Positions 36,010 to 44,972 of a stretch of 64,000 nt of DNA are shown piece by piece. This stretch comes from CAZDKK01 sp964506245. GTDB lineage: Bacteria; Eisenbacteria; RBG-16-71-46; CAIMUX01; WJJG01. The notes under the pieces are model-generated. The model ran no database searches. It was given only the letters and a program-made list of their open reading frames with translations, and was not told the origin of the DNA. The first letter of the stretch is position 1. Each line of letters starts with the position of its first letter. The position numbers and the translations under genes are program-made. The stretch lies in NCBI GenBank assembly GCA_964506245.1, contig CAZDKK010000008.1, positions 55,918-119,917 of the forward strand. Reading direction: 5' to 3'.

Positions 36010-38682
36010 ATGGACACCGATCGGCCCGACCGGGATCCAACGGATCAGCAGCTCGCTCGCCCTGGTGACCGCATCGGCCACTATCAGATCGTGGCCGAAG
36101 TCGGCCGTGGCGGCATGGGGATCGTCTTCCGCGCCCGCGACCTCGATCTCGGCCGCGAGGTTGCGCTCAAACGACCTTGGCCGCGTCTGGCAGTCGATCC
36201 CGAGTGCCGGCGGCGCTTCCTGCGCGAGGCGCGCGCGACCGCGCTCCTTTCCCACCCGAACATCGTGCAGGTCTTCGAGGCCTTCGAGCAGGACAACTGC
36301 CCGTGGCTGGCCCTCCAGTATGTCCCCGGGCGGAACCTGGAATCGATCTTGATCGAGAACCGGCGACTCCCCGTCGACACGGTCCTGCGTTACGGCGAGG
36401 ACTTGGCTTCGGCGCTCAAGGCCGCTCACGATCGCAACATCCTGCACCGCGACGTCAAGCCGCGCAACGTGCTCGTCGCCACCGACGACCGTGCGCTCCT
36501 GAGCGACTTTGGCCTCGCGTGCGTCCTGCACGGGTCGGATGCGGATTCCGACGCCACCACCGAAACTCCCCGGATCACCACCGAAGGGACCGTCATCGGC
36601 ACACCCCGCTACATGTCACCAGAGCAGGCGCTCGGTCGTCCCCTCGACAAACGCAGCGATATCTTCTCGCTCGGCAGTGTCCTGTACGAGCTCTGCACGG
36701 GTGTCCCCGCTTTCTCGGCGTCGGAGCGGGGCGGCCTCAATGACGCGATCATTCACACCGAACCGGAACCCATCTCCCGGTTCACCTACGAAGTGCCGGA
36801 GGAGCTCGAACGCATCATCCGGAAGATGATGTCCAAGCGCCCCGATGAGCGCTATCAGGATGCGGGCGAGCTGCTGGCCGACCTACGCGCCCTACGCCGC
36901 CGGCGAGAGCTGGCCGACTACGAGCAGACGCAGTCCCCGCGGCCCGCACCCACCCGCCGGTTCCCAGCGCGCATGCTCTGGGCCGTGCCGGTACTGGCCG
37001 CAGGGGCGGCGTGGTGGCTGGTGTCGCGCCACGGAGTGATACCGATCCCGCCAGGGGAGCCGGTTCAGGTGACCAGCACCGACACCTGGGAGGGTCTGCC
37101 GGCGCTCTCTCCGGATGGCGGGCGCATTGTCTATGCAGCCGAGGTGGGCGGGAACACCGACATCTATGTCGTCGATGCTCACGGCGGTGCCCCGCTGCGC
37201 ATCACGAATGACCCGGCGACAGACAATTCCCCGGCCTGGTTTCCGGATGGCAGCGCCATCGCCTTCACATCGGATCGTTCGGGCAAGCCGTCGATCTGGA
37301 AGACCGGTCAGCTCGGGGGCGGTGCGACCCTGCTCCTAGCGGATGCCTGGCAGCCGGCGATCTCGCCCGACGGTTCTCGCCTGGCCTTCGCCCGCGCAGG
37401 TCCGAGCCGGTACTCGCGCATCGGTGTCGCTTCTCTCTCGGACCCGGCGCGCGTCACCATGCTCACCGACGACCAGGGCGGGATCTGGGATCACGAACGC
37501 CCCGCCTGGTCGCCGGACGGGCGCCAGATCTGCTACGCCACACGTCACGGACTCTGGAGCGTTCCCTCGGCAGGTGGATCTCCGCACCCCGTGACGACCG
37601 ACGCGGAGCTGGATCTCGATCCGGCCTGGTCTCCTTCGGGGCGACATCTGTACTTCACTTCCCACCGCCAGGGTACGATCGCCCTGTGGCGGATCAGCGT
37701 GCGCGGGGGAACCCCGGAGCGGGTCACACCGGGCACCGGCCAGGAATCTCATCCGAGCATCTCGCGCGACGCATCCCGCCTCGCCTACGCCACGCAAGTC
37801 GTGAGCCGGTGTCTCATCCTCCACGATCTGCAAACCGGCGCGGAGACGGCGCTGCGGGATCTGCCGGAGGCCTACCAGGCTGCCTTCTCACCGGATCAGC
37901 GGTGGCTCGTCTTCGTTTCTCCGGGCGTGGGCAAGGAACTCGCACTCTGGCTGCAGCCCCTGGAGGAAGAACTCTCGTCCGGCCCACCGCGGCAGTTGAC
38001 CGACCACCCGGGGGATTCGTCCCACCCGGCCTTCTCGCCGGATGGTCGCTGGATCGCCTATCAGCGAATCATCAAGGAGGAACGCGATGTCTGGATCATT
38101 CCCGCCGACGGCGGGCAATCGATGCGCTTCACGGAGGACCCGGCCCGGGACATGAATCCGGCGTGGTCGCCGGATGGATCGATGATCGCGTTCGCCTCGG
38201 AGCGCGGGAACAAGGGCAGTCACATCTGGCTCGGACCGGTGCGGGATGGACTCCCGGCGGGACCTGCTCGTTGCCTCGGCCGGGAGTCGATCCAGGCCTT
38301 TGCTCCCGTCTGGTCACCGGATGGGACCCAGATCGCCTTTGTGACAGCGGGCCAGGAGGGAAACGGAGTCTGGATCGTCCCGGTCGACGGGAGCGCGCCC
38401 GCGCGCCCCCTGATCCCAGCGGCCAACCTCACACGCGCCCGCTGGGATGCGTCCGCGGGTGACCTGCTCGCCTGCGGGATCTGGGACGGGCATCATTACA
38501 CACTGCGGCACGTCTCCCCGCGGGACGGAAGCGGAACGGTGTTCGAGCCGCGCGTCGATCTCGGACCGGCGTCCTCGGCGCCGACGTTCGACGTTTCCAG
38601 CGACGGGCGATGGGTTGTATTCCCCCGCGAGGAAACCAAGGGGGACATCTGGCTCCTCGAGGCACGCGGGGGAAGGTACTGA
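36010..38682 (+). CDS. Transmembrane Ser/Thr protein kinase with PD40/WD40-like propeller
   Basis: An 890-residue Hanks-type kinase. The catalytic domain (~22-300) is complete: glycine loop EVGRGGMGIVFRA, Lys54 (VALKR), HRDVKPRNVL with catalytic D148, DFGLA, and the activation/P+1 segment GTPRYMSPEQALG. One membrane helix follows (MLWAVPVLAAGAAWWLVS, ~320-338). The remainder (~350-890) is an extracytoplasmic propeller with about eleven TolB/PD40 repeats of the WSPDG-x-x-IAF type (LSPDGGRIVYAAEVGG, WFPDGSAIAFTSD, WSPDGTQIAFVTA). The propeller probably senses a ligand or cell-envelope state. It heads an operon with a basic protein (22 nt downstream) and a radical SAM enzyme. Confidence 0.92.
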   Translation: MDTDRPDRDPTDQQLARPGDRIGHYQIVAEVGRGGMGIVFRARDLDLGREVALKRPWPRLAVDPECRRRFLREARATALLSHPNIVQVFEAFEQDNCPWLALQYVPGRNLESILIENRRLPVDTVLRYGEDLASALKAAHDRNILHRDVKPRNVLVATDDRALLSDFGLACVLHGSDADSDATTETPRITTEGTVIGTPRYMSPEQALGRPLDKRSDIFSLGSVLYELCTGVPAFSASERGGLNDAIIHTEPEPISRFTYEVPEELERIIRKMMSKRPDERYQDAGELLADLRALRRRRELADYEQTQSPRPAPTRRFPARMLWAVPVLAAGAAWWLVSRHGVIPIPPGEPVQVTSTDTWEGLPALSPDGGRIVYAAEVGGNTDIYVVDAHGGAPLRITNDPATDNSPAWFPDGSAIAFTSDRSGKPSIWKTGQLGGGATLLLADAWQPAISPDGSRLAFARAGPSRYSRIGVASLSDPARVTMLTDDQGGIWDHERPAWSPDGRQICYATRHGLWSVPSAGGSPHPVTTDAELDLDPAWSPSGRHLYFTSHRQGTIALWRISVRGGTPERVTPGTGQESHPSISRDASRLAYATQVVSRCLILHDLQTGAETALRDLPEAYQAAFSPDQRWLVFVSPGVGKELALWLQPLEEELSSGPPRQLTDHPGDSSHPAFSPDGRWIAYQRIIKEERDVWIIPADGGQSMRFTEDPARDMNPAWSPDGSMIAFASERGNKGSHIWLGPVRDGLPAGPARCLGRESIQAFAPVWSPDGTQIAFVTAGQEGNGVWIVPVDGSAPARPLIPAANLTRARWDASAGDLLACGIWDGHHYTLRHVSPRDGSGTVFEPRVDLGPASSAPTFDVSSDGRWVVFPREETKGDIWLLEARGGRY

Positions 38683-38704
38683 GCGAGAATGAAGGAGGCA
38701 GAGT

Positions 38705-39178
38705 ATGCGCAAGAAGCCGATCCGCCCCAGGCGCAAGCCGAAGCACAGGGACCCGGGCACGGTGACGCCACCCGTGCTGGTCAACAGGATTTGCAGGCCT
38801 GCCAGGCGCAAAGTTCCCGGGGCTCCGACGAAGCGGCCGCCCGCACGGCGTAGGAAGACCGGGCTCACCGTGGGTCTCGTGCGGGGAGAGGTCAGGGCTG
38901 TGGGGATCTGGATCGAGCATCTGCGGCAACTGATGGCCGCGGTCCGTCCCAGGCGCAAGGTCCTGGCCAAGCTCAAGTCCGGGGACCGAGAGACTCCACC
39001 CCCGCCGCCGATGGTGGGCAGGGTGTGCGAACTGGATTGGCCGGAGATCCGCGCCATGGACCTGGTCGCGTTCCTGAAAGCTCTCCGCGAGCAGGTCAAC
39101 GCGCTCGATAGGCAGCTCGGTCGAGCGCGGCAAGACCTCGTGCTGACACGCCCCACGCGGCGCAAGCCCGTCAGGTGA
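38705..39178 (+). CDS. Small strongly basic protein, kinase/radical SAM operon
   Basis: A 157-residue protein with 42 Arg/Lys and many Pro. The first ~55 residues are a disordered basic tail (PIRPRRKPKHRDP; RPPARRRK); a helical middle follows (VRAVGIWIEHLRQLMAAV, ~63-80), then a Pro run and an amphipathic C-terminal helix (MDLVAFLKALREQVNALDRQLGRARQD, in parts MDLVAFLKALREQ and VNALDRQLGRARQ). Only two Cys (C31, C108). No family is recognised. GAAGGAGG precedes the ATG and its stop overlaps the GTG start of the radical SAM gene (GTGA), so the products are made together. It could be the substrate or a partner of the radical SAM enzyme, or a nucleic-acid-binding protein. Confidence 0.75.
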   Translation: MRKKPIRPRRKPKHRDPGTVTPPVLVNRICRPARRKVPGAPTKRPPARRRKTGLTVGLVRGEVRAVGIWIEHLRQLMAAVRPRRKVLAKLKSGDRETPPPPPMVGRVCELDWPEIRAMDLVAFLKALREQVNALDRQLGRARQDLVLTRPTRRKPVR

Positions 39179-40509
39179 GGGTGGCGACCGCGAGGAAGCG
39201 ACAGGTCCGGCGCAGCGCGCGCGAATGGCCGGGGACACAGCCTGGGACGCGTGAGGAGACGCTCACAGCGCTTCTCCTCGCGCTGACGACGGCGTGCAAT
39301 CTCCGCTGCAGCTATTGCTGCCAGCACCGGGGCCGACCGCGCCGGATGGCGTGGGAGACCCTGCGCCGGGCGGTCGACTGGGGTCTGGACGCGCGCCGGC
39401 CGGGCGTGAAGCTCGTTTTCACCGGTGGTGAGCCCCTGCTCACCTGGCCGCTGATCCGCCGGGCCGTGACCTATGCCCGGAGGCGCTCGGGACGAAGATG
39501 GCCCTTGAGGTATGCCCTGCTGACCAACGGGCTCCTCCTGAGCGATAGGAAGATCGATTTCCTCGTCGACAACCGTTTCGAGGTCCAGCTCAGCTTTGAT
39601 GGCGTGCCCGCCGCGCAGGATCTCCGGGCGAAGGACTCCTTCCCGGTCCTCGACCGGCTCCTGGATCGCCTGAGGAGGCGTCATCGACACTTCTACCGGC
39701 GCCGCTTGAGCGTGGCCGTCACGGTCGTGCCGCGAACGGTCTGCCGGATGGCCGACTCGTTCGCCTACTTCCTGGGCAAGGGGGTCTCCGAGATCGCGAT
39801 CGCACCGACCCTGGCTTCATCTACCGGTTGGGATCCGCGGCGAAGGGCTGAGCTGGAGGCGCAGTACGCGCGGATTGTACAGATGAGCGTGGTGCACTAC
39901 CAGAGATGCGGGAAGATCCCGTTGCTCGATTTCCGCGGCGGCCGCAGGCCCGCCCGGCGCCCGTGGCCATTGCGCGCGATGTGCGGGGTGACGGAGGGCA
40001 CGACGCCTGCCATCGGTGTCGATGGCGAGGTCTACGGTTGCGGGATGCTCATGGGGCCGTTGCTGTCAGGCAAGACCCCCTGGCTGGCCCGAGAGCTTCG
40101 GCGGCTGCGGATCGGCAACCTCCGGGATCCGGGCTTGTCGGAGCAGCTCAAGAGGTTCGGCGCGAAGGCGCAGGCCAGCCGGTTCTTGATCCGCAAGGAA
40201 GAAAAACATTCCTCCTACGGGCGCTGCGGCGCGTGTCCCGCAATCGAAGCATGCGCCGTCTGTCCGGTTTCGATCGGGCTCCAGCCCGGGAACAGGGACC
40301 CGAACCGCATCCCGGACTTCAACTGCGCCTTTGCACAGGTTGCGTGGGAAGCGCGGCAGCGATTCCTGCGGGGCACGGGTGGCAGGGGCAAGAGCCGGGA
40401 GGCGGCCGAGACGACGTTGCCGCCTGCTCGGCGGGGGGGTCCATATCACCGCATCAGCACCACCGCCGTCCCGCAGCCCGGCTCGGTGCCGGCAGGGCGC
40501 GCCAGATAA
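39175..40509 (+). CDS. Radical SAM/SPASM-domain enzyme
   Basis: A 444-residue enzyme. The radical SAM motif is C41-x3-C45-x2-C48 (CNLRCSYC), with FTGGEPLL at ~80 as the SAM-binding GGEP motif and LSFDGVPAAQDL at ~140. The C-terminal SPASM-like region supplies further Cys: MCGVTEGTTPAIGVDGEVYGCG, given in parts as MCGVTEG and GEVYGCGM, then RCGACPAIEACAVCP and FNCAF, enough for one or two auxiliary 4Fe-4S clusters. Such enzymes modify peptides or proteins (anSME, thioether and RiPP maturases). The start is GTG at 39175, overlapping the previous stop. The final ~64 bases overlap the convergent gene that ends at 40446. Confidence 0.88.
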   Translation: MRVATARKRQVRRSAREWPGTQPGTREETLTALLLALTTACNLRCSYCCQHRGRPRRMAWETLRRAVDWGLDARRPGVKLVFTGGEPLLTWPLIRRAVTYARRRSGRRWPLRYALLTNGLLLSDRKIDFLVDNRFEVQLSFDGVPAAQDLRAKDSFPVLDRLLDRLRRRHRHFYRRRLSVAVTVVPRTVCRMADSFAYFLGKGVSEIAIAPTLASSTGWDPRRRAELEAQYARIVQMSVVHYQRCGKIPLLDFRGGRRPARRPWPLRAMCGVTEGTTPAIGVDGEVYGCGMLMGPLLSGKTPWLARELRRLRIGNLRDPGLSEQLKRFGAKAQASRFLIRKEEKHSSYGRCGACPAIEACAVCPVSIGLQPGNRDPNRIPDFNCAFAQVAWEARQRFLRGTGGRGKSREAAETTLPPARRGGPYHRISTTAVPQPGSVPAGRAR

Positions 40510-42164
40510 ACCCCGCCCGGGAGGATCCTCCCGCCCGCGTCGCGGCCGTCCCAGACCGCTCGCGCGGGTCCTGATTCCGCCACTCCCTCCGCGGCCAGCA
40601 GGCGCACGCACCGGCCCGCGAGATCGAAGATCGCGACGGGCGTCGCGGCGGATAGCGGTGCGGTCCACGTGATCAGCGTGGTCCCGCCCGCGTGAAACGG
40701 ATTGGGGGAGACCGTCAGGTCCGCCAGCAGCACCCGCGGTTCGCGGGGCGCCCCGGTCGCACCGCCCGCTGGCGAGGGGGGCTCCGCGACGGCCGTCACC
40801 TCCCCCACCACGACGTCGCCGCCACAGGCCACGTCCCCGCCCGTCACGCCGATCACGCGGTAGATGTCCTCGCCCACGGGCGTCCCGGTCTCGTCGCGCA
40901 GGTCCCACAGAACCGCGTGCGTCCCGGGCGGCAGGTTTCCGTGCACCAGGGTCCGCACCAGGAAGCCGCCGCGGTTGACGATCACCAGGTCCACCCGATC
41001 GCTCGCGGGCAGCTCGAACCTGACGGTCAGCGTCCCGGGGATGGGGACCGGGTTGGGGCACGCCGGCAGCAGGCCGATGGCCCCGGGCGGGCAGTCCCAG
41101 TCCAGCGGATCGACATTCCCAATCAGGGCGCAGGTGGGGTCCGTCATCGTGATGCCAGCGAACTCGTGGCGCAGGCGCATGAAGTTGTTCTCGTTCCGGA
41201 ACCAGGGCAGCGGCACGGACACGCATCCGAGGCCCCAGATGTCGGGCCAGGTGCGTCCCGATGACGGCTCGAAGAACGGGAAGTGCAGGAACGTCATGTC
41301 CGGCGCGACCAGCACCGTGTCCGGTTCGATGAGCGCCAGGGAGCTCGAACCCTCAAAGGTCTCCAACATCGCCTGGACTTCGATGCTCTCCAGGGGACGG
41401 TTGAAGCGGACCCATGCCTCGCGCATCGGCGTCTCGATCGGTGTGGCCGCGAGCGAATCCGAGTCCCCGTCCCACACCACGCCCCGTGCGTCGCGGGCCG
41501 ACCAGGTGACGGTCACGGGCTCGAACCCGCAGACCAGCGGAAACTCGATCTCCTCGAAGTAGCCGGGCGCGTCGAGCCGGCACCAATAGGTGCCCCTCGG
41601 GACGACCGTGCCACCCTCGTCCCGCAGATCCCACACGAGGGTGCTTGCCCCTGCCGGCAGCATCCCACACGCGATCGTGCGCACGACGGTCGTATGGTCG
41701 CCGGCGAAGAAGACCAAGGACGCCGCCTGGGACTGCTCGAGGCCGACGGCGAAGGCAACGGCCAGGTCGATGCCCGCCGCCTGCTGCCGGTAGGGTCCCT
41801 CCAGATCGTTCCCGCAGAAGATGGTGCAGTCGTCGGCCTCGATCTGCCCCTCGAATTTCAGGAAGATCGTGAAGTTGCCGGTCCGCAAGGTTTCGCCCGC
41901 ATCGCTCTGCCCGTCCCACCAGACCTGGTGGTACCCGGCCGCGAGCACCTCGTCGACCAGGTGACGAACGACTTGGTCGAAAACGTCGCGCACCTCCAGC
42001 CTGGTGCGCCCGGCGGCCGGCAACTGGAAGGCGATTTCGGTGTGGCCGTCGATGGGCGGGCAGAATGGGTCGGGGCTGTTGGGCAGCAGCATCTGCGCGG
42101 CGGCCGCTGACAGGGAAGGGGCGACAATCAAGAGGAACCCGAGGACAAGTCCGTACCGACGCAC
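40446..42164 (-). CDS. Exported protein with repeated FlgD-Ig-like domains
   Basis: A 572-residue exported protein. Signal peptide at 1-24 (YGLVLGFLLIVAPSLSAAAA). FlgD-Ig-like modules are recognisable from the repeated pattern V-x-D/N-x-x-G-x-x-VR-x-L-V ... G-x-H-x-x-x-WD-x-x-D-x-x-G: near 45-100 (VVRHLVDEVLAAGYHQVWWDG), 160-195 (LPAGASTLVWDLRDEGG), 385-430 (VRTLVHGNLPPGTHAVLWD) and the C-terminal one (~490-572, VAIFDLAGRCVRLLA, ending AVVLMR). Residues ~215-360 are a different, unrecognised domain. Start GTG at 42164 with AAGGAGG 7 nt upstream. It is probably displayed or secreted. It runs convergent to, and overlaps, the radical SAM gene. Confidence 0.8.
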   Translation of the reverse strand: MRRYGLVLGFLLIVAPSLSAAAAQMLLPNSPDPFCPPIDGHTEIAFQLPAAGRTRLEVRDVFDQVVRHLVDEVLAAGYHQVWWDGQSDAGETLRTGNFTIFLKFEGQIEADDCTIFCGNDLEGPYRQQAAGIDLAVAFAVGLEQSQAASLVFFAGDHTTVVRTIACGMLPAGASTLVWDLRDEGGTVVPRGTYWCRLDAPGYFEEIEFPLVCGFEPVTVTWSARDARGVVWDGDSDSLAATPIETPMREAWVRFNRPLESIEVQAMLETFEGSSSLALIEPDTVLVAPDMTFLHFPFFEPSSGRTWPDIWGLGCVSVPLPWFRNENNFMRLRHEFAGITMTDPTCALIGNVDPLDWDCPPGAIGLLPACPNPVPIPGTLTVRFELPASDRVDLVIVNRGGFLVRTLVHGNLPPGTHAVLWDLRDETGTPVGEDIYRVIGVTGGDVACGGDVVVGEVTAVAEPPSPAGGATGAPREPRVLLADLTVSPNPFHAGGTTLITWTAPLSAATPVAIFDLAGRCVRLLAAEGVAESGPARAVWDGRDAGGRILPGGVYLARPAGTEPGCGTAVVLMR

Positions 42165-42325
42165 CGGTGCACCTCCTTGCGAACTCGCGATCTGGACTCA
42201 ACCATGGCTATCCGCAAACTGTCATCTTATCACAAGGTCCGCCGCAGCCGGCACTCGGACACACTCGGCCGGCAGCATTCCCGTCGGCGGGCCAGCAGAT
42301 CCCAACGATTCATGGCAGAGGCCGG

Positions 42326-42355
42326 TTGACGATCCTTCGGTCCTTCCACCACAAT
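42326..42355 (+). promoter_or_regulatory. Candidate promoter for the pst operon
   Basis: TTGACG (42326-42331), 18-bp spacer, CACAAT (42350-42355), giving a leader of about 80 nt before the pstS ATG. The match is partial at -10. No repeat resembling a Pho box was recognised, and phoB/phoR are not in the window. Confidence 0.3.
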
Positions 42356-42443
42356 GCGACGCGAGCCTGTCTCAAGACCTCACAGCATCAACACCACCGG
42401 GACGGCGCGGGCAAGGATGCGCCGCACTTGCGCGGGGGGAAGG

Positions 42444-43265
42444 ATGAGAAAAGAGGCCGCGGCCTGGCCTGCGATCATGCTCCGGATCGGCTCGCTGGTG
42501 CTGGGGGTGCTGATGGCGATCGGCTGCGGCCCGCGCGATCGCAATACGGTCACCCTCGCCGGCTCCACCGCCTTCCAGCCCTTTGCCGAGAAGCTGGCCG
42601 AGCACTACCTGGCCGCGAACCCCGGCGCCGCCGTCAACGTCCAGGGCGGTGGCTCCGCGGTCGGGATCCAGGCCGCGCTCACGGGCGCGGCCCAGATCGG
42701 GATGGCCGACCTGGTGGAGCTGCCCAAAGAGGCCCGCATGCTCACGGCCACCGTCGTGGCCCGCGACGGCATCGCGATCGTCGTTCATCCGCGGAATGGG
42801 CTCAGCGATCTTGCGGCCGCGCAGGCGCGCGACATCTTCACCGGCCGGATCACGAACTGGAAGGACCTCGGCGGGCCCGACGCGCCCATCCGGGTCATCT
42901 GCCGCGAGGAAGGCAGCGGTACGCGCCGCTCCTTCGATCAGCTCGTGCTCGCGCGCGAGCACGTGAGCCCCAGCGCTCTCTTCCAGAACTCGAACGGCAC
43001 CGTCCGCGAGGCGGTCTCCAGTGATCCGAACTCGATCGGCTACATCTCGACCGGGCTGGTCAACGAGAAGGTCAAGGCCCTCTCCTGGAACGGCGTGGCG
43101 CCCACCAACGAGAATGTCAAGAGCGGTGCCTATCCACTCGCGCGCCCGGTCTACTTCCTGACCCGGGGAGCGCCGTCCCCGGCCGTGCAGAAGTACATCG
43201 ACTACGTCCTGTCCGCGGAAGGGCAGGGGATCCTGGAGCGCGAAGGCCTCATACCCGTGAAGTGA
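42444..43265 (+). CDS. pstS: Phosphate ABC transporter substrate-binding lipoprotein
   Basis: A 273-residue periplasmic phosphate receptor. The N-terminus has a lipobox (LGVLMAIGC), so it is a membrane-anchored lipoprotein. VTLAGSTAFQPFAEKLAEHY, NVQGGGSAVGIQAALTGAAQIGMA (in parts GGGSAVGIQAAL), FTGRITNWKDLGG, and REEGSGTRRSFDQLV are the PstS phosphate-binding loops, and GTVREAVSSDPNSIGYIS is the hinge region. The ATG at 42444 follows GGGGGGAAGG closely; the alternative at 42477 lacks a ribosome site. It opens the pst operon, 6 bases before pstC. Confidence 0.92.
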   Translation: MRKEAAAWPAIMLRIGSLVLGVLMAIGCGPRDRNTVTLAGSTAFQPFAEKLAEHYLAANPGAAVNVQGGGSAVGIQAALTGAAQIGMADLVELPKEARMLTATVVARDGIAIVVHPRNGLSDLAAAQARDIFTGRITNWKDLGGPDAPIRVICREEGSGTRRSFDQLVLAREHVSPSALFQNSNGTVREAVSSDPNSIGYISTGLVNEKVKALSWNGVAPTNENVKSGAYPLARPVYFLTRGAPSPAVQKYIDYVLSAEGQGILEREGLIPVK

Positions 43266-43271
43266 GAGACC

Positions 43272-44108
43272 ATGGACCGCTGGGTTTCCCGATTGCTCTT
43301 CCTGGCCGCCTGCTCGTCCACGTTCGTGCTGGCCGCGATCGCCCTCTTCATCTTCAAGGAGGGGGTCCCGATCATGGTCAGGAGCGGCCTGGGGCAGTTC
43401 CTCCTCGGGCAGACGTGGGCCCCGCTCGAAGAGCAGTTCGGCATCCTGCCCTTCATCGTCGGGTCGCTCTGCGTGACCTTCGGGGCGCTCCTCCTGGGGG
43501 TCCCGTTGGCGGTCGGGTGCGCATTCTACCTGGCCCAGTTCGCCCCGCGCCGCTGGGTGAACGTGCTCAAGCCGGCCATCGAGCTGCTGGCCGGGATCCC
43601 CTCCGTGGTCTACGGCTTCCTGGGCGTCCTGTGGCTCGCCCCGCTCATCCGCGACCACCTGGGCGGGCCAGGGCTGTCGATGCTCGCCGCCTCGTGCGTG
43701 CTGGCGGTCATGATCCTGCCGACGATCGTCGGCGTCTCGATCGACGCGATCCAGGCGGTGCCGCGCCGCTACGCGGAAGGGGCGCTGGCCCTCGGGGCCA
43801 CGCAATGGCAGGCCACCTGGCGGGTCCTGTGGCCGGCGGCGCGGCCGGGGATCCTGGCGGGGGTGATCCTGGGAATGGGCCGGGCGGTCGGCGAGACGAT
43901 GGCGGTGATCATGATCTCGGGCAACGCCACGGGCATTCCGCATTCCCCGCTCGATTCGGTTCGGACGCTGACCGCCAACATCGCCATCGAGATGGGCTAC
44001 GCGATCGGACCCCACCGCGAGGCGCTCTTCGCCACCGGTGTGGTGCTCTTCTTCTTCATCATGATCCTGAACGTCGTCGCGCTCAGGTTCGCGAGACGGA
44101 CCTTCTGA
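43272..44108 (+). CDS. pstC: Phosphate ABC transporter permease PstC
   Basis: A 278-residue inner-membrane permease with about six membrane spans. The first TM is LLFLAACSSTFVLAAIALFIF. FGILPFIVGSLCVTFGALLL opens the permease core, ELLAGIPSVVYGFLGVL is the conserved PstC/PstA segment, and the EAA-type coupling loop reads RRYAEGALALGATQWQATWRVL (~160-180). GMGRAVGETMAVIMISGN is the characteristic helix. It forms the channel with PstA. The stop is one base from the pstA ATG. Confidence 0.93.
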   Translation: MDRWVSRLLFLAACSSTFVLAAIALFIFKEGVPIMVRSGLGQFLLGQTWAPLEEQFGILPFIVGSLCVTFGALLLGVPLAVGCAFYLAQFAPRRWVNVLKPAIELLAGIPSVVYGFLGVLWLAPLIRDHLGGPGLSMLAASCVLAVMILPTIVGVSIDAIQAVPRRYAEGALALGATQWQATWRVLWPAARPGILAGVILGMGRAVGETMAVIMISGNATGIPHSPLDSVRTLTANIAIEMGYAIGPHREALFATGVVLFFFIMILNVVALRFARRTF

Positions 44109-44109
44109 G

Positions 44110-44952
44110 ATGCGTATCCCCCCCGCGACAACCCAGAGGATCGCCAAGACGCTGCTGGCGCTCTCCTGCGCGGCCGCGGTGGCCGCGCTGCTCTTCGTGA
44201 TCGTCTTCGTGCTGGCGGGCGGGTTCCGCCACATCTCGTGGGGGTTCCTGACCCAGCCGATTCTCGACATGGGCCGGGCGGGGGGCATCCTGCCCGCGAT
44301 CGTCGGCACGCTGCTGATGGTCTTCGTCGCGGTCGGCATCGCGGCGCCGCTGGGGGTGGCGAGCGCGATCTACCTGGCGGAGTACACGATCGAGGGCCGG
44401 CTCACGCAGGCGATCCGCTTCGGCATCAACTGCCTGGCGGCCGTCCCGTCGATCATCTTCGGCCTCTTCGGCTTCATCCTCTTCGTGATCCTGCTCGGCT
44501 TCGGCTGGTCCATCCTCTCCGGCGGGCTCTCGCTGGCGGCGATGATCCTGCCGACCATCATCCGCACCACCGAGGAGGCGCTGCGCGCGGTGCCCCGGGA
44601 GTACCGCGACGTGGCCGCCTCACTGGGCGCGACGCGCTGGCAGGTGGTGACGAAGTCCGTTCTTCCGTACGCGCTGCCCGGGATCTTGACCGGCGTCATC
44701 CTGGGCATCGGGCGGTCCATCGAGGAGACCGCCGTGGTCATCTTCACCGCGGGCTCGGCCGTGCAGACTCCCCACTCGGTCTTCGACTCCGCCCGCACGA
44801 TGGCCGTTCACTTCTACATCCTCGCCCGGGAGGGGATTTCGAACGAAATGGCCTACGCCACCGCGGCCGTGCTCATTTGCACGATCCTGATCATCAACAT
44901 CGGGGCCTACACGCTCATGCACCGGATGATGCGCGGCCGGCGCATCGCCTGA
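44110..44952 (+). CDS. pstA: Phosphate ABC transporter permease PstA
   Basis: A 280-residue inner-membrane permease, partner of PstC. GGILPAIVGTLLMVFVAVGIAAPLGVASAIYLAEY is recognisable in parts (GGILPAIVGTLLMVF; PLGVASAIYLAEYT), then NCLAAVPSIIFGLFGFILFV, and the EAA loop PREYRDVAASLGATRWQVVTK (~160-180, in parts PREYRDVAASLGATRWQ). The helix GIGRSIEETAVVIFTAG carries the charged residues conserved in the family. Spacing to pstC and pstB is minimal, consistent with one operon. Confidence 0.93.
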   Translation: MRIPPATTQRIAKTLLALSCAAAVAALLFVIVFVLAGGFRHISWGFLTQPILDMGRAGGILPAIVGTLLMVFVAVGIAAPLGVASAIYLAEYTIEGRLTQAIRFGINCLAAVPSIIFGLFGFILFVILLGFGWSILSGGLSLAAMILPTIIRTTEEALRAVPREYRDVAASLGATRWQVVTKSVLPYALPGILTGVILGIGRSIEETAVVIFTAGSAVQTPHSVFDSARTMAVHFYILAREGISNEMAYATAAVLICTILIINIGAYTLMHRMMRGRRIA

Positions 44953-44972
44953 GCCGATTTGCGGGGACTCGC

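Noticed and set aside
38705..39178. Possibility that the basic protein is a classic RiPP precursor with leader and core
   Set aside because: It is long, nearly Cys-free, has no repeated core and no leader-like N-terminus. It is kept only as an unknown partner or substrate.
42372..44339. A 655-codon minus-strand open frame opposite pstS/pstC
   Set aside because: It is antisense to two certain genes and is made of His/Asp/Gln/Arg-rich low-complexity translation.
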